64,000 nt of DNA from Eleginops maclovinus (taxonomy: Eukaryota > Chordata > Actinopteri > Perciformes > Eleginopidae): contig NC_086352.1 of assembly GCF_036324505.1 (NCBI RefSeq), positions 9,876,001 to 9,940,000 of the forward strand, read 5' to 3'. The notes under the pieces are model-generated. The model was not told the origin of the DNA. It did not search any database and was given only the letters and a program-made list of their open reading frames with translations. Within the stretch, counting starts at the first letter, position 1, and every line of letters begins with the position of its first letter. Below are positions 14,538-30,500 of the stretch, piece after piece. The translations under genes were made by a program, and so were the position numbers.

Positions 14538-17500
14538 TTAGCTGGAGTAGATCTGGGTCCCAATCACACGCATGATCTCCTTCTGCACCTTAGGCTCCTG
14601 GGTGTTGATGTTGGCATCTCCTACTTGGCCATCCTCATACCTGCACATAGACATAGACGAGTTAACGCGAGATAAACTTTTATTATTCCCCAAAGGAAAA
14701 ACCTGATGTCTGAGCACTATTGGCAATAAAAGAGCGAAACAGGACAGGTGTTTACACAAGAATAGCTACAATAAAAGAAGAAAGTAACAGTATAAATAAA
14801 AATGTACAATTGCAAAAGGTAGAACACAGAGTAGTTGTGTTGACATATAAAGGTACATCCAGAAAAAGTAGAAACCCAGGAGATCTGGTCTTCAGGTATG
14901 ATGTTGGTTATTATTATGTTTTGAAGCTTTTCATCGATAGCTGCTCCAGTTTTTATCCCTTTCTCTTTCTCACTCCTGCTTAGGGCAGACGCCCCATATT
15001 AGTTAAAAACAACCAAAATGTTTTAATAGCCCATCAACGAAGCATAATGATGATGATAAAAAACTCATCAGAGAAAAACTTTAAGATCCTCTAGTCTACG
15101 AAGCTAGGGTTTTACAGTGATTTTAAAAGAGGCATTGTTAGGTCTGAAGCAAGGAATCTTTATGTTGTCTTTCTAATCCGATCAACGTTTCTTCAAGCTG
15201 AAAAACACAACCATATGCTGAGCACAAGTTCAGAATTAAATTATATTTAGCTGCGACTTAAATTTGATTGCAGGCATTCTCAAATCTAATTTCCAAATCA
15301 GAAGACAGCAGCGGCCGTGATAATAGACTGTGCCATCTGGTTAATGCCGGTTTCCAAAGCTCAGTCACAAAAGCCCTAACTCATAGCTTCAATACACAGC
15401 TGTAAACATCGTATTAAAAGGCTCTGACCTGAGAGGAACCCGGTTCAGTGGAGCGGTAACTCCACTAAGCCATCTTTTATTCTCTGCTTATTTAAAATGA
15501 TGATGAGTGATGAGGGACAACTGCAGCATATACCATAATTCTTCATTAAATCTCCTTCATCATGTGTGGTTTAGCAGGAAGAGAAACAGCCACCTGAGTG
15601 ATAAACTATGCAATTTAAGTGATAATGAAGCGTGATGATTATTTTTAATATTGGCCGCCTGGCTGCTATGCCAACACCTCTTGTAATTACACATTCATTT
15701 TGTAGACATTTCCGAGGTGTAAAAAAAACATGGGATTACTTACACAAAAAAGAAGCGTGTACAGACGTGGTCGGACACTGGACACACCCAGATGTTCCCA
15801 TGTTTCTGCAGATCCTTAGACGTGATAACTGTTGAATAGAAAACACTTTGTTAGAAACTGTGGTTTAAATTTACACGACTTATCTGTTACTATCAGTAAT
15901 CAGAATCAGAATGCCTTTATCCGTCCCACAGAGGGGAATTCACATTGTAACAGCAGTAAAGAGCCAACGATAGCTTAATTGAATTAAGGAGCATGCATAA
16001 CAAATATGCAATATTATTGGTTGTTGCTGTTTTTATTGGTACTACATTAGATGCACTGCAGCTTAATGATTTTTCATAACTGACGCAGATTATTATTTTA
16101 TTCATTTTTAATTGTTTACCTCATATTATTATGATGATAATCATCAGATTATGAGGATTTTCATGACCTTTTCTGACTGCACAATTAGTCTTGCTAGCTT
16201 TACTGTTTGGCTTTGATTATACATTTGTATCTTGTTTTGCATTCATTGTGTCTAATAAAATGGACATATTTTAGACGCCAAAGTATGAACGAGATGATAT
16301 AACAATCAATAATCAATATTTTTATTTGAATAAAATGTGTGTTTGTTTAAAGACAGATACACATACATTTGAATGTAATATGTCTGTAAAATAATGCCAC
16401 ATATTCAGAATCACCTCAGTTTTAAAACATATGATATTTTCTTTTACCTTCACACAGAGCGATGCAGTTCAGATTCCGACTCTGAAGAAACCTCGATTGT
16501 ATTGGACGGCTCTGTTGAACAAAATAAAGAGACAACAGTTAAAACGCCACGAAGCTGCAGTGACTAAAGCATAGTGAATTTAAAATAGTGGTAAGTAACA
16601 TTTTGCATTTGCATATCTGTTTTGTGTGCAGTCTGGATTGGTAGTGCTGCAGTGTATTTTAAAAAGAGATGCATTTAGGAGAGGATTTAATATGCCCAGT
16701 ACCTGTGGTATGGTGTTCATGCGGTTGTAGCGCTGCACCAGTTCATCTTTGGTGGGCATGCGGTGCTGTCCTTTCCCCATCCCTGCAAAGAGCAGCACAC
16801 ACAGAGAGCAAAGAGTCAGAGCGACCTCAACTCCAGCCACTCAGGCTGTGGAACCTTCCTCTAGTGTCTGCAGCTCCTGGTGCACGGAAATGATTACACA
16901 CAGTGCTAACCTTCATATGAAGGTTGTTCTAAAAGGCTACTGAATAGGTCCACATTTAGGAAATAAACTGGCACAGTATGGCAACATTCAGCATAGACAC
17001 AAAAAGGTGATACAGGAAGAACCACCTCTATTTTATTCATCATAAAAAGTGCATTTTTAATTATACCATTCATTCATATATTTAAACTTAAGTAGTGATG
17101 TGTGTTGTAACACAGTCCCATGTCTATAATGCATTATTAAAATACTTATTATGCATTGTAATTTGCTTGTAGCAACTTGTATTCATAGTAATGGAAGTTT
17201 GTAATGCCTGTCTCCTTGTAAATAAGTGTTATTGTATTCTCTGTTTTCAATGATTGTTTTTAAATATTTTTTTCTAATGTGTTTCCACTGCACTATATCT
17301 TAATATGTGTTCTCGTTTGTAAAGCTCTTTGAATTGCCTTTAAAAACAATATTCACAACACATTACAAAGCATTTAATAATGGCTTATAAGATCAAGTAT
17401 CATTATACTTCTTCTATATAACTGCTCAATACTAAATGTATTTAGCAAGTATACAATTCATTTGGTTAGTATACATTATAGGTGGGAAAAGATAATGATA

Positions 17501-18383
17501 ATACGTTACCATAAGTGGTCATTGTTTGCTTTAGATAAGGTGCAAAAATATTTACACACATTTATATATAAACTGTCAGAATTTCTGAATTATTTTTTTA
17601 TACTTAACTTTGTATCTAAAGAAAGTTTCATCATTGATTTTAATCTGGGCTAGGAAAGAGTAAACCAGGGGGATAAAATGCCAGCAACTAGAATCATTAT
17701 TTCAACATCTTTCTTTCAAAATGATAAAAACCATTGAGTAAGGGTTTGGTAAAAATGCTAACATGGGGGCTGCTTTGGTAACCTGGCAATCTCATCCTAA
17801 ATAATCAGCACCAAACCCTGAGTGGGAACAAAAGAAATACACCTTTTTAATTGTGTGAGAGCAGAAATACAGTTAAACTGCCTCTTCACCACCACCAGAC
17901 ATAAGAGAAAGTAAGAATAAACAGCCAACAAAGTACAAAGTCACACACAGATCCACTGAGCTCCATTTATCACAACCACAACATAATATATGGTATGGTA
18001 GGCGGCACACAAGCTCAGAGAAAGAAGGCCCGAGGCCCAGCACCCACCACGATAACACACAGAGCAGCACGACAGGATAGCACGGGAAGCTCCCACATGT
18101 GAAAATGAAGTGTTCCCGGATGATTATCAGGCCATGTTACAAACAGAGAGCGTACTCAGTCAACATGGAGAGGGAGGGGGGGGGTGCTGGAGGGGTCTGA
18201 GTGGTCGAAGAATGAGTCGTTCCTACCTGAGTATCCAAAAGAAATGCTGGAGATGGGGCTCAGATAGATGCCCTTTCCATACGCTGCCCCATGCAGCTTG
18301 GGTTTGAAAAGAGCAGGAAGGAAGGAAGGGTCACTGAGCAGTTGCACAAGACAACCTCACACACACACGCACGCACGCACGCG

Positions 18384-18423
<40 letters not shown>

Positions 18424-18507
18424 CTTTACATACCAATCTTACTGTAGTTAAATCACGGGAAAGCATGTACTGTAGAAGTCTATCAGTTTATCACATCCCC
18501 ATACAAA

Positions 18508-18538
<31 letters not shown>

Positions 18539-21500
18539 GAGGAAAATCTAAAGACAGTGGATCGCAACAGCAAAAGAAAGAAGAGTTTTATTAATCCAGT
18601 AAGCTCCTACAGCCCAGAGAGTCACACAGTTTAACTGCGAACATATTTCCTCATGACAACATAAAAAAGTCGAGAGAAGGTCATGTGATGCTCTTGAATT
18701 TAGTGTAAAATGAGAACACGTTTTGAAGGTAAAGATGGTGAAGTATGATGTGGATTGAAATGCTCATGAGCCTCCACACACAAGCATGTCCAGGATGAGG
18801 AAAAGGAAAAAGGACCACAGCTGTGACATGAACAAGAACCACCGTGAAACCACATGAAAGGAAGGAGATAGTTGGGGATGACATTGAGATGGAGGTCAGG
18901 ACATGGCACATCTGGAAGAAATCAAAAGGAGGAATAGACAAGAGGTTTTGTGTGATGGTTGGAGCTGGAGGCAAACCTCCTCCTCCTCATGTGAAACACA
19001 ATGACAGAATGAGGGGCTGGGGGGGGGGTGTCAATGCTCAAGGTGAAAGGAGAGGAGAAAGAGGAGGCAGACGAGTGCCGAGGCAAGATCAAAGATGGAG
19101 AGTTCAAAAAGTTGGAGAACAAAGCAGGCGTAAATGAAATGCATCAGCATGATAGAGCAATCACAGCCGACGTGAGTGTTTCAAAGATTCCACATTTAAT
19201 TGTTTCTCATCTATTTTCAGGACCTGTCGGGGTGTCTTCAAGCAGTCATTATCTGTCGCATAGGAGACACGTCTGTGCTCTCTAGTTCTCACTTCTCTTG
19301 TTTTATTATTTGTACAGACCTGATTCATGAAGTGCAACAAGGACAACTTTTGCAATGCAATGGGAAGTTTGGTGCAGACTGGATGAGAATGCACTTTGAA
19401 GAGACGTACGTTTTTCTGCTATTGTATTGATTAAATTACCTATGGTCCTGATTTGAAATTGTACCCATTTGGTAGATAGTCTTCCAATTAATTGAGGCTA
19501 AATGGGCCGCATGATTTATACAAATGATCTTATTATTATCTTATATGTCATATTTACTGATTTTGAAATTGAGATATGATTTGCGGCATTAGGGGGAATA
19601 ATCATTTTGAAAACATAATTCACATTATCATTGAAAAACATTCAAATGAGCATGGCGTGATTATTCAAATGGATCTGTTACAAACCATTTGTTATTAAGG
19701 CTGTGGAATACTGTTTGTAGGCCAATACCGATCAGAATTATATTTTCCAATAAATTACCTTTCCTAAATATTGCACTACTACTGCCATTTGGATACCGCA
19801 CTAGTTCATAAAACAAATTCCTATAAAAAGTTTGATAAATTGCAGTACTATTCCTGAGATTTTGTATTACGTCTGTAGAATACTGTTTGTAGGACTTCTC
19901 TGCAGTCTCTTCAGTTTGATAATCCCTCATCATTTGACGAATATTACTGCAACTTGGATATTGCGATTCCTATACAAATTATATTACCGTACTTGTGAAT
20001 CACAGTCTACTCAGCTCAAGTTCGAAAACAAAAAGTGAGGTGCCAGTTACTGACCTTTTATGGAAGCCCTCCTTACACAGGAAGTCTATACTCACTACCA
20101 TGGAGCTTGTCCTTTGCATCGTCCAGCTTCAGACCTAGCCTACTCAGTGCTCTAGGTGGTTAACCCCAACAGGGCACACAGGCAGCCTCCCGACATCACA
20201 GCGGACACCACAGCCCCCTCCCTTTGTCCCGCAACAGGAAGAGACGTGCTGTCCGCTGCTGTCTGCGTCACAGGGCAGCAGACATTGGTCGGGATGGTCT
20301 AACCCTGTGCCCCGCTCGCTAAAATGCCAATTGCAAAGCTGACGAAAGGGAAGCTGGCATCCATTAACTGCAAAAATGAATCAGCCGGACAGCGAGCCTG
20401 CTCTATCAGAGAGCAGGTTTACTGTCCGAGAGGAGATGCATCGTAAACTCCAGAGAACTGCCAGGGTTACGTACCTGCAGTTTGGTATAAGAGGCATTGA
20501 CTAGTCCATTTCTCAGAACAGAGTGCCAGTTCTCTATATGGGAACCACTAGAGCAAGTGTAGAGAGAGGGAGAGATAAGAAAGAAGAGATAAAACAAAAT
20601 GCTGTGTGAATATAAACACTGTGCAACCACCGGTGTGTAGCGGGCCAGATCTATGCTGCTGGAAAGAACACTGTCGCATCGTCGCTGTAACCTTTGACGT
20701 TCCCTTAGTGGTGCAGGAATGAGTATTGAAACACAGAAATGAGTGAGCGTTTACCACTTCCGGTTCCCTTGCCTCAAAACGCAATGTCATTTTTAAAATG
20801 CTTTTTATTTTAGGAGATGTTCCCTGTTATTCTACAAAAGAAAATATGTAAGTTAATACACTTCTAGTGAATATCTAAAGCCTAACATGTATTCAATACG
20901 GCTATAAGAACAAAACCAGAAAGTGTCCATTATAAATGGCTAAATGAGACTTCTAAACGTCATCAAGCTGAACATTAGCCGCATTTAGCTTAGCGGCGAT
21001 TACAGGAAGTCATGCGACCGTGATGTTGTAAGCTTTTTACCTCTTTTTACCTCATCATTAATGTTTCAGAGCTTATTTCTGCAATATTCCAAAATTGGGG
21101 CTAATGAATAATTCCTTTTTATTGAGGGAGCATTCCGAGTCAGCGTGCAAATATTCTTCATCAGTGGATATATCATTTCCTTTACTATTATATTGTATAC
21201 TATATATTATCATGTATTTTGTAAATGGCATAGATTATAACTGGAACAAAAAGCAATGAAATTAGTAACTTAAGAATTGCTGCTTTTGACGTTTTATAAA
21301 AGCTAGAATTAGGAATTCATAAAGACAGTGAATTCACGCTCTCTTCTGCCAAATACAAAGAGCTTCTGAAGTCTATTTTTGCAATTGTGCAAGAACATTT
21401 GGGACATGTTGTTACATCATCATAGTACTGCATATTTATATAACTGAATGCTAAAAAATATCTTAAAAAATGAACATCAAAGATGACAACCCATCATTGA

Positions 21501-24500
21501 TGTCTTCAGCACAGTTTGGGTGATTTGAATCCAACTCCCAAGACAGCTCTTAAAATAAAGATAAACAGCAGTGTCATCAGGGCTGTTATTTTTGAACTAG
21601 GTGTGAAGCCGTTATTAATATAATTGATAGGCTATTAATTGATTCCCTTCTGAATCTCGCAGATTTTTATCAAATTGATTCTAAAAATGTATTTATATTT
21701 TCTATAATTCTATTTATAACAATGTGAAATCACGGCAGCCAAGCTGACATAACATTTCCTGTTGAGAATTACAACACTTTGTAGTATTCACCAGCGTAAA
21801 GAGACACTGTCAGCACCGCTCATGTGTTATCCGTCCCCAGCGAGTGCCCACATGGGCCGTGTGCCTCTGAAATATTCAGCAGAGCCCCATCTGCTACAGT
21901 ACAAATCTCCATGTCACAGATACTGCTGGCTCCGTGTGCTGGCGGAGCGAGGTGGTTTCTTAGTCCAAGAGAGTGGTCAGCGCTCGTTGCTGTTGTTTGT
22001 TATGGTTCCATTAAAATCTGCTTGAGTTGCTACTCCACCCGCAACATAATGACCAGGTGCTACACAAGCAGAGTTCATGCTTGACACAGTGTACTGCTGT
22101 AATTCTGAATGATGCATGCATTTCAGTGACAATGCTGGATTCAAGATCAGTTGGGTACAGTTAGTGATTTCACACGTGAAAGCTTAACAATATTATAACT
22201 ACATTAACATATTTTACAATAGCACAAATCATTTCTGTAACTGTGACTTCACAAGCTATTTGCTTCAAATGAGTCATTCAATAAGACAGTGTCGTTATGC
22301 TACATTCGAGTCAATCAAGTATGCTTTTTTGGACTTTGGGAAAATAAAACATGAATAATGGCTTGATTTCGCACATTATATGTGTCCAAAATCCACAGGC
22401 TTAACAACATAATAACCACAAAATATTCCCAGAATTTTTTTAACAGCCTAAACAATTGTGACTCTGTAGCTCTTTAAGCTGCAAAGTAGTCATTCATTTC
22501 AAACATAAGAGCCTTGATGGGATGCATGCTGTGTCAGCTAATGAGAGGAACAGAGGGGACTCACTGGAAGGCGAAGGTGCTGCCATAAAGCTTCTTGGCA
22601 GTGCGAAAACGAGCCTCCTTGGCCGGGGGGCTGCTGAGCAGCAGGAACTGGTGGGAGGTGTGCATGAATTTCAGTTGCTATCACAATGGGATCATGAGGG
22701 ACAAGTGAGAGAGAGCGAAAGAGAGAGTGAGTACGAAGCATTTAATGACTGAGCGTAGGAGTAATAAGAAACACATTTGATAAAGGGCATTTGTGAGGAG
22801 GTTTCTTACCCTACTCAGAGGCAGCTTGACAATATGAGACCGGTTACTGGAAATAATCCTGAAAAAACCCGGACAGTAAATCAGAACATAAAAAAAGTAT
22901 TTTTCACAACAGAAATGTCAATCTTTCAAACTAGGAAGTACTAATAATACTGTAAATGAATTTGTTCTGTTATATCGTCACGGTAAGAAGTGGGCACGTT
23001 ACAAAGAACTAACATGCACAACAAATTCAACCATCATTCAGATCACTATTTACAGTAAGTAGGAGCCCTGATTAAAGTCATGACTAATAAGACGGTGTAT
23101 GTTAGTATTACTTTTTCCATGTTATATTTTAATTTGTATTGTGTCATCAATATGTATTGGGAGGTATATTTATATATAATAAATAAAGACCACCTGTGTG
23201 AAAGAGAGGATGAGTGGGTAACTATGTATTTTGTTAAACACTTCATTTTTGACAGCCGTGACAACTCTAAATATGATTTTACACACTACAATAAGCTTTA
23301 TCAAGATTCGTTCAACATATTTTGGATCTTCACAAAGAAATGCCTTAAATTAAAAAGGGTTCTGTTCCTGCTGTAGATATCAAAATATCTTAATAAGTGT
23401 GATCTGCTTTCTGCTGGTGTGAAGCGCTATTCCTGTTCATTTCAAACTTCTCTACTCACCACTGTAGCAGGGGATGGGCCAAGGGGTCAAGTTTGTCCAT
23501 CTGTTTCTTGATCTCTAGATATGAGCCCTCGAAAAAAAACAAAAAACAGACAAGCATGTGTTGGTTGCATATATCAGGATGCTGTTTCCCAAAAGCCAAA
23601 TGAAGTAATTCAGACATATTCCTATGATGTGTTTTATATATAGTATGGACGCAGCCAAGAGAGGAAAAACAGTAGAGGAGGATAACTAATCCTGTGTAAC
23701 ATTTTCAAACATTGGGTAGACATACAGAATAGAAATGATCTTATTAAAACTAAAAAACACAATCTGTCCTTAAGACTAACTATGTCCTAGATCCACAGTG
23801 ACCCTTCACTTCTTCCCCTCCCATCTTCTCCTTGTACCTGTGTCATTTCCCGGATGGACATGACGCTGTCCAATGCTTTCTGCAGTCTCTCATAATTCTT
23901 CTTCTGTGTTCATCGGTTGAGCCAAACATCCATTGTATGCAATGAGAGAGGGAACAACATACAGACATCTAAAATCACTTGTAAAGACAACATTTTGACA
24001 AAATATTGATACTATTTCTTAATCACATTAATATATTCCAGTTCTGTTCTGACAACATTCGTCAATCTTGGAATACAATGTGTTTATGGTTTAGTAATCA
24101 TGATCTTAGAAGTAGGGATGCTGACCTTTGGGTTGAAGGCCAGAGTCTTGGGGTCGTTGGGGTCAACGACTGATGGGTACGGCTCGAAGATGATGCTCTT
24201 ACGAGGGGATTCAAGTGCAGCTCGACACATAGCCACAAGTAGGTCCACCACCTGCAGAGAGAGGGGTTTTATAATTACATTCATTCCTTTATTGCATGTT
24301 GTTTTATACTTATTTTAATGCTTTTATTGACAGTGCAATACCATAGAAATACCTGCCTCAGTTTCAATACAATAATCACAAATGAACACCAGCACGTATT
24401 TTTTTTGTAACATATAAAGTTATTCTTTGATCTTCTATCCAAAAGGCTATTGAGGTTAAAAAAATACAAATAATAAGGAATATGGTATATACTATTGTGT

Positions 24501-27500
24501 TGTTATCACCCCTGATACGATCCTAATACCAAACATCAATCAACTAATACATTTTAATATATTATTATAGGTTAAGCTACCCAGCAGCATGTGAAGTAGT
24601 TCAATAAACCCCACCTTTACCAAGTGCAACAATGAACTGATGAACACATTAATACATCAATAATTATAGTACAATGTATTCTGAAATAGAGCAATACTGC
24701 ATACAAAGTACTTTAACTTTTTGTCAGATATACTTTTGTTCTTTGATCTAAAATTCAAAGGGGGGGATTTTGGGGCAAACTATTTCTAGGACTATTGCAA
24801 TTTGTTCATAATTATATCATATACTATCTGTTGTGTTGTCGTCACCTCTGCTCCTGTTGCCACTTCCTCTGCAGCTCCGGACATCACACCCAGAGTGTAG
24901 AAGGAGAACACACACAGCTCCCTGGTGCACACAGCCGGCTAAACATACACACAAAGCCATGCACACAGACAAAGAGAGATAAAAATACACTCTTTTCAAT
25001 GCGTACTACATATCCATATAAAAGCACATGCACACAGACACTGACGCACACGCTCTTCCTCTCTTTATCTTATCTTGCTCCTTCACAATGACAATAGTGG
25101 AGAATCCATTAACGGGATCATGTTACTAATAGAGAGAGAAAACATCACACATGCTATTCATAACATCGGATGTTTGAAGCAATATGGAATGGTTTATAAA
25201 TCCATATTGGATTTCTCTGCGCTTATCAGGGGCGGTTGTAGGGAGCCGGTGCGCCTGTAACACTGTGCGTGGCCCCCCTCTAAAAGAATACATCTATGTC
25301 AATGCAATTTGTGATAGTGTTGCAGCCAATACTGTACTGCAATGTGGGCAAAAAATAACAGAATGGCTTTTTTTCAGTAATGTCATTAAATAAACTGAAA
25401 ATAAGTCACTGAAACAAATTCTGTTACTAAAACAAATACCAACAAATATTGAGAAATAAAATAAATACATCCTTTGGCTGCATAAATAATGTATTAGCCC
25501 AAACAGCATTTATGTTATTGGTAAAGTAAGTAAGTCATTTACAGAAATAACTAATAATGGTATTTTATGGTTTTTTGTACGCTATGACTTTATACTGAAC
25601 TGAAAAAGTTTAAATCTTGAACACTGCCCTTGTCCAGATTGTGCCCCTCTCATTCAATAACTGAACCCCAGCACAGCCCCCCCAAGAAAAACTGTTCTTT
25701 AACAGCCATTGTCGCTCCTACCTTCAGCATGGATCCGTTCTGAAAGACGTGCTGCTCGTCACACACCACGCAGTACTCGTTGAGCGTGGGGATCCTCTGC
25801 TCTGAGTACTTCATTATCTGTTCAGAGAAAAAGCAGAGTGGAGTTCTCAATTATCACTTCTACCTCCAGGACTGACATATACAGGAATAAAGACTAAGTT
25901 AGCAGCAGAAAAGTCACAAAACTATCATTAAGTACAGCAGCTACGACAAGTGGGGGAATGTAGCTAAGTACATTTGCTTACCTTACTTAAGTAAAAAATG
26001 GAGGTGCTTCTACCTGATTTGAGTATGTTTATATTATGCTACTTTATACTTTCATCCCATTTTATTTTGAAGGCAAATGTTGTACTTTTTACCCCACTAA
26101 ATACATTCTACAGCATGAACTACTTTTGCAGATTTCAGATTTTTAATACAAAATAAAATCTGATATATTATTTTAGTTACTATAAGATATAAGTATCATA
26201 GGATAACCAGCAGTATACTAAAATAAAATAAAAAACACCTTTACTTAAGTGCAAAATGAGAGCTATGAACACATGAATGCATTCGTAATTATAAAACAAT
26301 AATTCATATTGCAGTATTTGTAATAAGTTTAATGCTTGAATGTACTTGTTATCTTACACTGTAGTATTGCTACTCTTATCTAATCTTATCTGAGTACTTT
26401 TACCTTTGGTTGGTATAATTTGATACCTATAGTTACATTTTTAATGCAGGACTATCACTTGTGACTGGGTGTCTTTTCACTGCGGTGTTGCTACACATTT
26501 AATGCAGGAATGCACAAAATAAGTACTTCCAGTTTTGGTACTTAACGTATATTGATTGTTGCTAATTCTGTTGCACTTTTACTTGAGTTTTATTCTGAAT
26601 GCAAGACTTTAACTTGTAACTGAGTATTTTTTTTCCTCTGTAGTATTGCTACTTTTACTTGAGAATTTAGTACTTCTTCCACCTCTTGCTAGGACTGTTT
26701 GAATCTGTTATTCTCCCACTGTTGCACAAGAATACACTATAATACCCCACCCCCCACCAGCTGATATGTCCTCGGGGTCTAACCTGCACTAAGAAGCCAT
26801 ACTCCAAGGTAGGGATGTTCTTGCAGTGGCCGCCCGCCTGGGATGAGAAAAACAATTCAATCAGCTGCCTCGTGGTAATCTGCGCAGGGGCCCTGGCCGC
26901 CGGGACAGCCACAGTCTGATGAGTCAAGTGAAGACAAAGCATTATGGGAAACGGCGCAGCAGCCATGTTACGGTGGGGGGGGAAGAAAGGCTCAGGTGGG
27001 GACAGTGCAGGTGGCAGGTGACTGAGAAGAGGGTAAGAGTGGGTTACAGTGGATTAAAACAAATATACAGTGCCTTCGACAGCAGGCAGCAGCAGCATTC
27101 TGCTTCATGGGTTTCTACACATACGCAGGGTCAAGGTTCAGAGCTGTGGCATTAACACTGGGACCACAACTTGACATGTGAGTGAAACGTGTTAGGGACT
27201 AATAACAGGGTTTCTGCAGGTTTCAGCTAGTTCCATTCAGATTTGTTAAGACCTTTTTAAGAATGCATTGAATAGAATATTCTACCCATTTGTATTTTTG
27301 GGGTCATACTGGCAGAAATAGGATTGGAAATGAGTATGAAGAAAATTCTGACTATAATTGCTTTAAGTACAATAATTAACTGACATGTTTAAAATGAAAA
27401 AGTGATTTATACCAGCAATAATTATACAAGTAAAATAACATTCTGACAACCCTCTTTATTTGTAGTTAACACCACAGTATAGCATATCATGTAAGACCTA

Positions 27501-30500
27501 TAAAATCACTTAATTTCAGCAACTCTTTAAGGACCTGCTGAAACCCTGAAATAAGTCAGAGGAGAGTGGAGGTGTGTTACTGATGCCCAGTGCAGACTGA
27601 CACTGACCTGGCTGTTGGGGGGGTAGCTGAAGAGCTCCCCTTTGGGGTTCTTCATGGTGCATGAGATGGAGCGGTTCATCAGGCGGGTCACCCTCAGCTC
27701 AGGGACACTCAGCTTCCCTTTCAAAACTGTGTCTTGGATCAGAGGGAAACTTGGAGACCTTAAAAAAAAAAACAAGACACAAAGCCTGCACGTTACTTTA
27801 CCAAGCATGTTCTATCTTTCCGATAACTTGGAACGCCAAACAGAAATGTCAGAACCTATTATTGTATTGTTGATTTGATTAAAGTCGAATTAGCAATGGT
27901 ATACTTTGCATCATCTTAGCTATACCATATAGTGAGTGCCTGGGTAATTTTATAGTTACATTTATAAATGAAATACACACTCACGCTACACTTACATTAT
28001 TCAAACTCAAATCTGTATTATACAAGAACCATCATCACTTTTAACCACAAACTCTCTTTATGTTAGACTCCTGTCAAGTAGTAAGGATGTCAAGATAGCT
28101 TAGCAGTTGTGAGGCTGACCTCCATACGGGGGGGTCGAGAAAATATCCCAGCGCACCCTTCACTGTCAAAGCATCACACAGTCAGACAGAGGCAGAGAAG
28201 AGAAATCCCCCCTTAGGAAATTGGTTGACTGTCAAATGTTGAGTTTGAGTCTATCTTACACATGCAAAGTCTGATATTTCCTGTTCCTGCTTGTCTCCTT
28301 TGCTACAGTCTTCAACGCACAGTCTCCAGAAAGTATTACTTCGCTGTCTCTCTATCGCCCAACAGAAATCTAGGGACTTGGGGATATAGCTCAATGCATG
28401 TTGGTAAAGTAAACATATTCATATAGCATCAAAGAAAAAAGAAAGGCATCCAATAATGATAAATTAGAATAAAAAATGAACACAAACTGTAGTCAGGAAA
28501 TATGATATGTCCTAGTAAGTCTCCAGAAAGAGGCTTTAATATCATATCGTGACTAGGTACAGACTGAATATCAGAAATACACTTAATCTTCAACCTTCTG
28601 TTTTTTCCTAAAAATCTACAGGACAGAAGAAAGCTGAATCTTTTTGTAAAAACTGTTCCTTTAGTTAAATTTAGTTTTAAATCTCCTACGACATCCCAAA
28701 AAGACAAGAACATTTGCCGACGTAATGCAAAACATTACACAAACACAGCCTGATTGTGTACTTGAGGTTATTTCATCTGTGCTCTTCTCCTGAGTGATTG
28801 CAGACACTTGAAAACAGTGAAGTGTTTAGAAAATAGATCAGGACATCTCTTAATAAAAGACGTCAGCATCTTAAAGGTGTATGACGATCACAGTAACAGC
28901 TAAACTCCTTGTTGAAATGATGATTTTGTTATTGAATTATCATTGCTGAAACTATGTGTTTATTTAAATATAACAACCTAATGGATTGTAAATCACAGCC
29001 TCAACAAATGATGCTCATTTTCAGGTACATAGTTGTACTTTGAACCTCTTCTACATGCTTTAATGTTCAAAAAGCTCTTTATTTTTCTCATACTGCCTGT
29101 GCTGCAGCACCTCTTTTCACCCTCTGTCTGAAACCACCGCCCAGTCTGCTGTGATTGGTTAGCTGGCCAGCTCTGTTGTGATTGGTCTATCACTTAGAGA
29201 TCCTGCCCCTATCACGTACAATGTTTTTGAGCGGTGGCCAATAGAAGGGAGCGGTTACATAGTGATGTCTTTATGTTACAGAAGTAAACAAATGACTCAA
29301 ATAGAGGCGTGTCAGGTAGGACGGAGGGAGTGTGTGGGAGAGAGAATCCCTCTGGAGGGAACTTTGGGATTTAAACCTTTGCAGACCATTTACATGCACA
29401 GAAACCTATATAACACAATGAAGGACAGGGAAACCCCCAATAGGATCCCTTTAAACGTGTAGCACGCTGTCTATAAAACACAGCCATGGTTGTGAAGATG
29501 CCTTGAAAGAGATTCACAGACAGAGAGAGACCTACTTGGGTATGGGGGAGAAGATGCTGAGCCCGGCACGGAACTTCTTGATGGTTCCTCCGGCTTTGAA
29601 CCAGCTGTGCCTCTTCTCCTGCTGGGCCTTGAGGAACTCATTACTGAGGTGCTTCCACTGCTGTGAGGTGAACGTGCTCAGGATCCTGATATGGCACAAA
29701 TAAGGCAGATAGGTTCGTTAACCTGGAGGTGGTGGATTACGCCTTAAATCACCACTTTTTGGTGTGCGCATTATTCATTTTTGTTAGTTGAAGTCAGCCA
29801 AAAATGTAAAAATAATGAATATGGTATTTGTATTGCTGAGGCTCCACATTTGCGGTTACAATTCATTTCAATAAATGTCACTATATTTCACTCACTGATG
29901 AAAATATTATATTGACACTAATGTGAACTGGACTCTTTGGTGACAAAATGCTGTATAAAGTGACTCCTAATGCAAAGCAATTAGTTCCTTCTACAGCAGC
30001 TTTGCATTGAAACTAGTGAAACATGAGTTAACATTTAGTGTGAATTAGTCACAGGAAATGCAGTGGGTTTATAAATGACACTGATTGCTATTCATTATCA
30101 AAAATGCAGCTGAAACCAGTCATTTTTTATATATATTGCAGAGAGTAACGGAATAGTAGAGGGCACAGTGAAGTGTTGGAGGAAAAGCTGCAGGCTGCAC
30201 ACAGCCAATATCTCAGCCAGTTAACCAAGTACTTTCAGTTTTTTGCAAACTCATGCCGTGTGCAGCATGCAAACCAGGTCCTGGTTGTTAACAGAAAGAT
30301 GGAAGAGTTACTACCAGAAATCCTCATTCAAAACAGAACAGTTTGTTTTGCTGCTGCCTGTTTTCCAGGACCCAGGTGGGATGTATCCACCTGCATCTTC
30401 TGATACCATATTTATATTGGGTCGTAGTCTAGAATTTCACTGTGAAATGTTCAATAAAAACAACTCACTTTTTGAGCTGCAGACCGAGGCTGAACCCTTC

